Below, in pieces: positions 55,639 to 64,000 of a stretch of DNA of 64,000 bases. This stretch comes from Tipula vernalis (lineage: Eukaryota; Arthropoda; Insecta; Diptera; Tipulidae): the NCBI GenBank assembly GCA_958295665.1, contig OY282560.1, positions 86,652,311 to 86,716,310 of the forward strand, read 5' to 3'. The notes beneath the pieces are model-generated. The model saw only the letters and a list, made by a program, of their open reading frames with translations. It had not been told where the DNA came from and did not search any database. The position numbers and the translations under genes are program-made. Numbering within the stretch: position 1 is the stretch's first letter; each line of letters begins with the position of its first letter.

Positions 55639-56689
55639 ACTAGAGCCCCCACAGCGGTCTCTTCTGTTAAGACAAACCAGTCTGAGGATAAAACACCACC
55701 GGCAATTAAAAATCAACGGGTGAGATTCCACTGTCAAGTCTGGAGTTACGTTCAGATAGGCAGCGGAATCAGAGTTCATTGGTATTACACGTTGGTTTTC
55801 CATAGGTGATCCTGACCGTGGACCAGTTGAATGCTGTCCAGGAGGGTGGTAAAGGTGCTGGGGTCAGGAAAACGAGGATTTCAAACCACAGCTCCTCGGT
55901 AACCAATTCAGGCTGTGGTGGCTATTGGTGATCTGTGCCAATAAGGCTCCTGAGGGGGGTTTTAAAACCACTCAGATGTTATTATAATAAGATGACTCCT
56001 TCAAAGCAGAAATTTACTGTATGAATATAATTTTATAGAAAATGTAAAAATAAAAAGAAGAAGTGTATTTTTTTGTTTACTGCACAGTACACTTTACTTT
56101 TATGTGTGCGTAATTTCAGTATGAAACCAGCGCTGTCGCGCTGCAAAAATTTTGGGTACCACAAAATTTGAAATTAGGTGCCTTTCAGTACCTCAATGAA
56201 AATTTAAATTAACGTTTCCACCAACGAGGTTAATACCACTGACAGACTACGAGTTAGCTACTCTACTGGGGATTTAACTCGATTAGCTAATCTACCATTA
56301 ATCTAATTGCATTGACAGACTAATACCCTTGACAGACTAGAGATTAGCTCAGCGCGATTAATGAAACAAGATTAGCTAATCCACCAAAATGGAATAACGC
56401 CATATTTGCTTCGATTCTGTTTTAAGCATATTCAAATGCTTATCCTGATCATTAAGGTTTTCAATTGGTTGGAATATTGCTGGTAAATCAGTCGGATTCA
56501 TTTTTTTAATTAATAAATAACTAATTGCTTAAAATATCATTGATTTTATAACTTCTGTCGGAGCGGAATGAGAACCTCTTTCAAAAAATAACTGGGTTGA
56601 TTTATAATACTGTCAGCTGCACTGCGCCATATTGAGCTGAATAATGACATGCTCCAATAATAGGTTGAAGAGAGTTTGAGGTATGCGTC
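55639..56689. other. No gene; GC-richer block and 90-bp-spaced direct repeat
   Basis: 55640-55980 is GC-richer than its surroundings and may be an unidentified retroelement leader. At 56231-56259 and 56321-56349 a 29-bp word (TAATACCMYTGACAGACTA..) is repeated 90 bp apart at 24 of 29 bases, with GATTAGCTAATC copies nearby. No coding region supported. Confidence 0.45.
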
Positions 56690-57656
56690 GCACTCCAGAT
56701 GTTATCTCAATTTTGCATATTGAGCAGCCAATTATTAAAACCTGTCACATGAAGGTATGCCCAGGTAGGACAGAAAGTTCCATAATGTATTCTTCTTAAT
56801 GCTGTCGTACCCTTATTAGAAGTCTACGAATAAACTGTTCACAGGAATATCCTTTTCATAGCACTTCTCCAGAAAGTCTGATCGGACGTTGACCTATTTG
56901 GACGAAAACCACATTGATAATCACCCAAGATTCTCTCGCTATAAGTTGATAACTTTCCTGTTGTGTTCTCTAGACTAAATTTTTGATATGGGCTCAAACT
57001 TGCGATAGAACAGATAATCGCCACCAAATTTGAACATTTCGTTGCAGATATCATCCTCACCGCGGGGCCTTCTAATTTTTCATCTGCGTTATCATATTCC
57101 GCACTTCATCATATGACGGAGGAGGTGGTGGTGTCATCTCGACGTTGGTATCGCATTGAAGCAAGACGGGTTGTTGCTCGGACGGTGATATCTGTCTATT
57201 TAAAATCGAAAATAAATAATTATGCCACACTTCGAGGACAATCTTAATGTCCATCGTGCGCCGCTACATGAATGAAAGTCCGTAGTTATTTCTCTTATGC
57301 TGCGATATCTATCTCTCAGGCTAGAGTTTTGAATGTTGCATGCTTGTTGCTCATGTCATTCTCGTTTCTTTCATCTGCAAAACCGATTGGAAATTTTCCT
57401 CGCAGTCGTGTAGACCTTATGAGATTGTTTTATTCTTTGTGATAGATTTCGATGGCGTGCCGGATCTTTCCCCCGAATAGCGCCAAGTCCGAGTAACTTG
57501 GTTATTCAATGACGCGGTGTTCCAAGGGGTATACGTTGGAAACGATGTGAAGTCATCTGAATCGATGTTAGCTCCACGTTTAGTTCTGATGTCTTTGATG
57601 CTAGAAAATGTGTTTTGGGTATATTGGTGAACTTTACCTTGTACTACTGCTGCCAC
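56690..57656 (-). pseudogene. LINE relic (RTE-like): endonuclease end and RT start
   Basis: Minus-strand fragments read KDIRTKRGANIDSDDF (about 57600, like DIRxxRGANIDSDHYLV at the end of RTE-type endonucleases), VLEVWHNYLFSILN and PPPSYDEVRNMITQMKN (about 57240-57075), and ERILGDYQCGFRPNRSTSDQTFW (about 56960-56885), followed by VNSLFVDF (about 56840). These are in RT order. Stops and shifts are many. Clade is inferred from word similarity. Confidence 0.7.
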
Positions 57657-58073
57657 GTGAATGGTTATAATTATTTTGTTCCTTTTTTAATATGACTACC
57701 GACGTGATTGGCGCCGATTACAAGCTTTCGTACAGCAACTGGTTGAAGTTAGATTATCTTGTTAAACTTTAAATGGTTCTAATGAAAATGTTAACTATAT
57801 GTAAGAGTTCTGCAGCAACGTATCATTTCGTCAGTAAAATCTAACAGTTTTGTGCCAGCCTCACACCAAAGTGATTGGTGACTCACAGAGGTGGAGAGGT
57901 CACATTTTGGTATTTAATTTTTTCATACCGGATTATTGTTTGGTGTTTATTCAATTCAAACTTCTTTGAAATTGTTTGATGGTAAAACTAGGTAATCAAA
58001 GTAATCAAAGCAATTTAAATCAAAATGATGAATGCCAACAATTATTTTTGAATAAAAAAAGTTTATTTTAATA
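57657..58073 (+). promoter_or_regulatory. Upstream region of the secreted protein gene
   Basis: No coding content. AT-rich; no clear TATA box near the ATG at 58074 (candidates such as TATTTTAATAA are weak). Promoter role is by position only. Confidence 0.3.
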
Positions 58074-60422
58074 ATGTCTATAATTTTATATGTATATTTT
58101 GCAATTGTGATATTATTATTTAATACGAACACTATTTGCGATCAAACTTCGGATGCTGATTACGAAGAGGATAGCTTACAAATTAATTTAAAGGAACCTT
58201 TGAACTATTTAGAGAATCGTGTTGATCTTAACAATGATAACATGGAAACACCTTCCGATTACATTGATCATAAACCTTCTGAGAATTCAGGAAGCGAAGA
58301 TAGCGGTATTATCGAAAAACTAAAGGGTGTTTGGAACAAAATTCTACATCCCAATAAATATGACAGTGCAACATACTCTGATACTTTAAGTAGTTTTCAT
58401 GATGAGATATTTAATTATTTAAATGAAGGTAAAGTGGCGAGATCACTTCAACCAGTAAATTTGCAGTGCCACACTACGTGCAATTCAACAGTTCCTGGTT
58501 CACCAATAGCGCCAAAAACGAATTCAACAGCGCCAAAAACGAATTCAACAACGCCAAAAACCAATTCAACAGCATCATGTTTAGAACCAGGTGCAGGGCC
58601 CAGTACAGAACCCTCTGCAGGACCCGGTTCAGGATCAGGTTCAGGACCAAGTGTAGAACCAGGTTCAGGCCTAAGTTCAGAACCAGATTCAGGATCAGGT
58701 TCAGCACCAGCTCCAGCATCTCCACCGTGCACTACATATCTAAAAAATTTTACTGTGCCACAATTAAACTATTTGAAACAATTCTTGAAATGTATGCAAA
58801 TTCAGCAAGTTGCAGATAAAAAATCCAGTCCTGAACAAAATAAACCAACTACTAAACCGGGATGCTCAAAATGTGGGGAAACGCCTACTACTACGAAAAA
58901 ACCAGCCACAACCAAAGCAAGTAAAGGAAAAGGCAAACCAAAACCTGAAAGTGGTACACATTCACATAATTTAACTGGGAATCATTTGGCGCTCGATGAT
59001 ACAGGTATGTAAGATTTATTTCTTCTTTGGTTTGAACCCACAAAGCCATTCAAATTTCAGATCAAGCACTCTTTTATAATTATAATTTATATCTAAATAA
59101 ATTGAAATTTTTGGCTCACTTACACCATACTGTTTGTCAAGTAGGCAAAAAGAAATTGGAACCAATCGATCTCAATTTGATCCAAAAATTAATTGACGAG
59201 GCTAAAGGTAACCTTCAAATGGCAAACGAATCGCTAAATACTTGCAAGAGAAAAGATGAACCAATAATGGCGGAGGAAATGCCGAACCCTATGTTCCCTT
59301 TTTTTAATCCTTACATCACGAGAAAGAAACGTAATTTTTTAGACAGCGACAATTCTGACGACAACCAGATAAACGATGTAGTCTCAAATGTTGTCTCCAA
59401 ATTGAAAGAAAATGATAAATATGAAATAAGTGGAAATAATGAGTACAGCAAAATTCTGGGCGTTAGGAAAACGAAAAAAAAGAAAAAAAAGAAGAAAAGG
59501 GGAAAGCAAAAAAAGGGTAAACAATATCGTGAAAATGAAGAAGGTGCCGAAACTGCAGGTACCTAGATTCAATTTTATTTCTACAACAGCGACTATAGTA
59601 TAAATTTTAATTATTTTATTTATATTTTCCTTCGAAGGTAAAATGCCAATGAATGTTAATATTTCGAATTCACTAAATAATTTTAACGCAGACTATAAAA
59701 CTTTGAAGTTTAAGGTATCACCTGAACAGGAGGAAGATATAAATAAATTTTTAAAAAATATAAACGAACCACCGCAAGTCTTTAACTTCGACATTGAACA
59801 ATATTTAAATCCCAATTTAATAGAACGAAATCATGACCTACCCAAAATAAAATCCTTCTATGAATTTGATGATGCTGAACACCTTCCTCAAAAACGCAAA
59901 CCGGGACAATTTTATGTTTTTAACCAAGGTGAGGATGACGAACCAACACCCTATTTTAAACCGAAACGCGATTTATTAACGCAACGGATTAAAGCAATAT
60001 CAAATAAAATGAAAATGGATTCGTTTCTAGCTCAATCTGCTCAACCAAGGGAATTTTTACAAGACACGTCAAAAGTTAGCCGGAGCAGTGATTCGTATGC
60101 ATTACCACTGAACAGTCCTTCATTAAATCTAGACCAATCCAAATCAGATACCGATTTTATCGATAAATTTTATTTACTCAATGATGGTAATCCAAATACA
60201 ATGAGTTACAAACCCGATAACCACAATGAGCTGGATAAAATTAATCCGATAGACCTTGGAATTGATCTAGATTTGGATAAAAAGTTTCGCGATTTAAAAT
60301 GGGAAACTGATCGGAAATTTTATAAGGATGTACAACCCGATACGGAAAAAGATAAAAAGGCGGCGCAAGAACAGAAAAATGATGAAAATATAGGAAATGA
60401 TGATTTTGTATTTTATAAATGA
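58074..60422 (+). CDS. Secreted, low-complexity protein of unknown function, three exons
   Basis: Not recognised. Exons 58074-59004, 59061-59558 and 59638-60422 (introns 56 and 79 bp, GTATGT and GTACCT donors, phase 1 both) give 737 aa. A clear signal peptide (about 1-23) is followed by an acidic region. Three copies of the 21-bp unit encoding APKTNST (58508-58572) give N-glycosylation sites. A PGSGSGSGP/EPSAG-type proline-glycine-serine tract follows, then Cys pairs (CSKC) and TTKKPATTKASKGKGKPK. Exon 2 has ordered-looking LNKLKFLAHLHHTVC and ends in Lys-rich KKKKKKKRGKQKKGKQ. Exon 3 is acidic and hydrophilic. It could be a silk, salivary, chorion or extracellular matrix protein. The join of exons 1 to 3 rests on splice sites and phases only. 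Confidence 0.7.
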
Positions 60423-60492
60423 TAAATCAGCAACTTTGGTTTCAAATTAAACTTTATTACAAGCTTTTGTTTAAATTAAGTTTTTTTTTTTT

Positions 60493-60628
60493 TTTATTTA
60501 GAATTATTCAAACTAGACATTGTGGAAACACTTTTTAACTTAGCCATTCCATAGTTCATCTAAAAAGAAAAATGCAAGGATATAATTAAACAAACAAACT
60601 TTTTTAAATATTTCATGTGACTCTTACC
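60493..60628 (-). other. COX7C 3'UTR with likely intron
   Basis: Minus strand TCG|GTAAGAG ends an exon at 60628, and TTTCTTTTTAG precedes an exon starting at 60559. That exon carries AATAAA at 60498-60493. It overlaps the 3' flank of the convergent gene ending at 60422. Confidence 0.55.
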
Positions 60629-60632
60629 GAAC

Positions 60633-60971
60633 TTATTTCTTGGTCATTTGATGTCTTACAATTAAGAATGGAGCTCCCAATCCCGATCCGAAGAACACAA
60701 TGAACAACGCTGTTAATTTATAGCGATTTTGAAGTGAGAAAGGGAGGTTCTACAATTATAAAAATAATATAAAATTAATCAAAATTGACGAAACATTTAT
60801 CTATTATAAGTCTAAAAATTATTACAATTATATTTGAGGTTAAAAATTATGTAACATTAGGAAAAATTTAATCGATATACTCACAGCGCCAGGTACACCA
60901 CCATGAGAACCGTGTCTCACAATTTGTCTGGAAAGGTTTTGTGTAAGTAATCCTGATACGCGGCTCAACAT
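60633..60971 (-). CDS. COX7C: Cytochrome c oxidase subunit 7C, two coding exons
   Basis: Small inner-membrane subunit of mitochondrial complex IV. Exons 60971-60885 and 60749-60633 (135-bp gap, GTGAGT...TGTAG borders) encode 67 aa. The N-terminal presequence MLSRVSGLLTQN is followed by the family block NLPFSLQNRYKLTALF, a TM segment (IVFFGSGLGAPFLIV), and RHQMTKK at the end. Length and pattern match animal COX7C. A donor GTAAGA 4 nt after the stop and an acceptor at 60560 suggest a 3'UTR intron, with AATAAA on the minus strand at 60498-60493. It is too small to stand out as a long ORF. Confidence 0.93.
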
Positions 60972-61446
60972 TTTTGTCACCTAAATATTTATATAAACTT
61001 TTTGCTTAAAAAATAAAAATTTTATTTGATTACACAAAATTATGTCGACTTTTGCCCAACTCAAAACGAGAAAAAATGAAGTGTCTTAAATGTCATAAAA
61101 AAGACTGTAGTGGGATTCTATAAAACCCTAAAAAAAATAGGATAGTAGTGACATCTATGGAACGCTAGCCGATTTATTGATTAGTTACTAATTTTACTAC
61201 TACAAATATACTTTAATTAAATTAATTTCTGGTTTCACATATTCCAATTTATTAATTGAACAAAGTACGTACAATACAAATGTACATACATGTATATGTA
61301 TGTAAGTTTGTTTATTGGAAGGTTAGCTTAAATTCAATGACGACAATAGCTACAACTACTCTCTTATCAAGCAAATTCCAATGATAAAATAGAAATTGCT
61401 GTTTAGAGTGCGCGGCTGGCTATTTGTGCGAAAGTAAAGTGCAAAC
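60972..61446. promoter_or_regulatory. Divergent promoter interval of COX7C and MCC2
   Basis: 475 bp separate the two start codons, which point away from each other. Both products are mitochondrial. The interval is AT-rich with a TACATGTATATGTATG tract near 61287-61303; no clear TATA box is assigned. Shared regulation is inferred. Confidence 0.55.
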
Positions 61447-63321
61447 ATGTTAAATAATTTAAAAAAATCTTTTACTAATCGTGCTTTAATTAAGAATTCA
61501 TTATGGAATTATAAAAATATTGTGGCATCACTACATATTGGTGAAACAAATGTTATACAAACACAAATTGATAAAAATGCTGCAGAATATAAAGTAAGCA
61601 AAGTAATTGTAGTACATATTTGGATGTTTAAGTGATTGATCTTTAAACTTAAATATATTTTCCTGAGATCAGCAATATTTTATTGATATGAAATTCTAAT
61701 TTAATTCCAATAGGAAAATGTTACCCATATGACCGAATTGGTAAAAACATTACGTCAAATTACCGACAATGTGCTAACAGGTGGTGGCCAAGAAGCAATT
61801 AAACGTCACACGTCGAAAGGAAAATTATTGGCCCGGCAGCGGATCGATTTGTTATTGGATAAGGGTTCACCATTTTTAGAATTTAGTTCGTTGGCCGGAC
61901 ACGAACTTTATGGCAAAGAAGTTGTTAATTCAGGTGGAATTATTACTGGAATTGGCAAAGTTCAAGGCGTTGAATGTGTAATTGTTGCAAATGATGCAAC
62001 GGTGAAAGGTGGAACTTATTATCCGATTACTGTCAAAAAACATTTACGAGCTCAAGAAATTGCTGAAGAGAACCGATTACCATGTATATATTTGGTTGAC
62101 TCAGGCGGTGCTAATCTCCCTCGTCAGGCTGAAGTATTTCCGGATAAAAACCATTTCGGTCGTATATTCTTCAATCAAGCTAGAATGTCGGGCAAAGGAA
62201 TATCACAAATTGCAGTGGTAATGGGTAGTTGTACAGCTGGTGGTGCTTATGTTCCTGCAATGGCTGATGAAAGTATAATCGTTAAGAAGCAGGGAACAAT
62301 TTTCTTGGCCGGACCACCATTGGTTAAAGCAGCTACAGGAGAAGTCGTATCTGCAGAAGATTTAGGTGGAGCAGATCTACATTGCAGAACTTCAGGCGTT
62401 ACCGATCACTATGCTATTGATGACCATCACGCACTTCATTTAGCTCGGCAAGTCGTTGGAAATTTAAATTATCCAGCAGCCAACCAATACAACGAGAATT
62501 TACGTTTAACTTCAACAACATCAATTAATCTTTCAGAAGTTCCTACGATTGAAGGGCCTAAATATTCTCCGGAAGAGATTTATGGCATCGTTGGATCAAA
62601 TCTAACGAAAACAGTTGATATTCGAGAAATAATTGCACGTATCTTTGATGGCAGTGAATTTGTCGAATTTAAAAAGTTATATGGAGAAACATTGGTTTGC
62701 GGATATGCAAGGTTATATGGAAATTTGGTTGGCGTAATTGGAAACAATGGCGTTCTCTTTTCAGAAAGCGCTCTTAAAGGTGCCCATTTCATTCAGTTAT
62801 GTGTTCAACGGAACATACCATTAGTTTTCTTGCAAAATATTACCGGCTTTATGGTTGGACGAGACGCAGAAGCAAATGGTATTGCGAAAAATGGTGCCAA
62901 ATTAGTAACCGCTGTAGCCTGTGCTAATGTTCCTAAGCTAACATTGATTGTAGGTGGATCATATGGTGCTGGAAATTATGGTATGTGTGGGCGAGCATAT
63001 TCGCCTCGATTTTTATATATGTGGCCAAATGCTAAAATATCTGTTATGGGAGGAACACAAGCAGCTAATGTTTTAGCTCAAGTAGCTGAAGATCAGCATA
63101 CACGAAGTGGTAAAACATTTACCGAAGAACAAGCTAATAAAATTAAACAACCAATTATTCAGCAATTCGAAGCCGAGGGTTCTGCATACTATAGTTCAGC
63201 TAGACTATGGGACGACGGCATAATAGATCCAGCTGATTCACGTAAAGTGTTAGGTTTAAGTTTAAAGGCGGCATTGAATAATGCCAAGAATGAAACAAAT
63301 TTCGGAGTTTTCCGAATGTAA
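61447..63321 (+). CDS. MCC2: Methylcrotonoyl-CoA carboxylase beta chain, mitochondrial, two exons
   Basis: Carboxyltransferase subunit of 3-methylcrotonyl-CoA carboxylase, leucine breakdown, mitochondrial matrix; works with the biotin-bearing alpha subunit. Exons 61447-61593 and 61714-63321 (120-bp intron, GTAAGC...CAATAG, phase 0) give 584 aa (human 563). A basic presequence ([17 protein letters not shown]) precedes the crotonase-like CT domains. Visible motifs: [48 protein letters not shown] (oxyanion and CoA-binding loop), QNITGFMVG, and [20 protein letters not shown]. The second exon alone looks like a 530-aa ORF from an internal Met, but the N-terminus and transit peptide come from exon 1. 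AATAAA is at 63366-63371. Confidence 0.96.
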
Positions 63322-63523
63322 TCACAAAGAATAGAGGATGAGGTCGTACCAGTAATTCGCATTTAAATAAATTTTAACTGGTTTTTATTAAACGAATTGT
63401 TTTTATTCAAAAAAAAAAAAAAAAATTAAAACTAAAAACTTAACAAACTATGTAATTAGATATACCTATTAAATTTCCCTAAGAAACAGTCTTAAGAATT
63501 AACGAATGAATTGGCATTTGTAT
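63322..63523. terminator. 3' flanks of MCC2 and canopy, convergent
   Basis: MCC2 has AATAAA at 63366-63371. On the minus strand TTTATT-derived AATAAA motifs occur near 63385 and 63406, possibly for the canopy gene. A poly(A) run lies at 63410-63425. Both 3'UTRs may overlap. Confidence 0.5.
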
Positions 63524-64000
63524 TTATAATTCTTCATGTTCAATTTCTTCATCATCTTCTTCCAAATTATATTCTCCTGTTGGTAACTCATTGCAATAAC
63601 CGGCTATCTCACTACACAATTTCAAATCGATCTCGGTTTGGGTTTCATCCATAAATAATTTTGTAGCGATTTCTTCGTGATCATCAAGAACTTCGAGGCA
63701 CTGAAAATATGTATAAAGAATACTTGTTGTAAATTGATTGTGTAATAAAAGCAACGTGTTACTAAATAAGCTTTATGATAACGAACACAAGATAAGAATC
63801 AATATTTGAGTGTTTTCGCTAGCGACTTAAGTAAAAAAGAGAAAATTGAATCCCATCAAAAGTAGTTTTTAGAAAAAAATTAGCTATATGTACTTACAAA
63901 ATGTTTCAAGCTTTTATTTAAATCTCCATCTTGAACAAAATCTACTTTGCTCATTTCTGGATTCATTCCTGCGTCCGTAACCATTTTAAGTACAGTGAAT
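63524..64000 (-). CDS. sel: Canopy-family ER protein (seele/CNPY2-like), 3' exons only
   Basis: Partial; continues past the window. Exons >64000-63898 and 63700-63524, with a 197-bp intron (GTAAGT...TTTTCAG, phase 0). The first exon reads GMNPEMSKVDFVQDGDLNKSLKHF and the second CLEVLDDHEEIATKLF, DLKLCSEIAGYC, the saposin-like canopy signature with conserved Cys. The C-terminus is acidic (EEDDEEIEHEEL) and ends HEEL, an ER-retrieval type signal. Canopy proteins are ER-resident; Drosophila seele aids dorsoventral signalling and secretion, vertebrate CNPY2 acts on receptor maturation. These roles are family knowledge. Confidence 0.88.

Noticed and set aside
58448..58732. Minus-strand Glu/Pro/Gly-rich ORF
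   Set aside because: Shadow of the repeat-rich exon of the secreted protein.
1..64000. CRISPR arrays, tRNA, rRNA or bacterial operons
   Set aside because: None seen. Repeats are transposon-derived, the genes have spliceosomal introns, and tRNA-like words occur only in primer-binding sites.

Overview
The window looks like nuclear DNA of an AT-rich, transposon-laden insect. Evidence: short introns (56-197 bp) with GT..AG borders, AATAAA poly(A) signals, insect-type families (ACE-like peptidase, S1A protease, canopy/seele) and the insect transposon classes piggyBac, BEL/Pao, Ty3/gypsy, copia, jockey, I-clade and Helitron. Short introns and gene content suggest Diptera, perhaps Nematocera, but this is inference and no species is called.

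Layout. 1-2507: piggyBac element with an intact transposase. 2508-12245: LINE ORF1/endonuclease pieces, an I-clade 3' end with a (TAA)n tail, a FLYWCH relic and two gypsy relics, one carrying a fresh 381-bp inverted duplication of its integrase tail. 13422-18271: a compact host gene cluster with TSEN54 (+), a chymotrypsin-like protease (-) and YEATS2 (-). 19755-26655: a young BEL/Pao element with 694-bp LTRs. 28341-28935: Helitron relic. 29710-32092: ACE-like peptidase (-). 33134-42916: LINE RT, two gypsy elements and a hAT relic, with two MITEs nested in the second gypsy element. 43808-45535: a 1.7-kb foldback element. 45897-47750: FUT8. 47826-48620: jockey RT. 49575-50555: another inverted-repeat structure. 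51234-55638: a copia element containing a 126-bp gypsy-type LTR. 56690-57656: LINE relic. 58074-60422: a secreted, disordered, unrecognised protein. 60633-63321: COX7C (-) and MCC2 (+), head to head. 63524-64000: the 3' part of canopy/seele (-).

How the genes relate. The host genes are housekeeping functions with no shared pathway, except that COX7C and MCC2 are both mitochondrial and share a 475-bp divergent promoter interval. Several host genes are not visible as single ORFs: TSEN54 has a 38-nt first exon, YEATS2 a 103-nt last exon, COX7C two small coding exons, and ACE, FUT8, MCC2 and canopy were joined from splice sites.

I found no CRISPR, tRNA or rRNA, and no convincing new multi-gene system. 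The most unusual items are the foldback element, the gypsy integrase palindrome, the doubly disabled but young BEL copy, the ACE protein with two insertions, and the disordered secreted protein.
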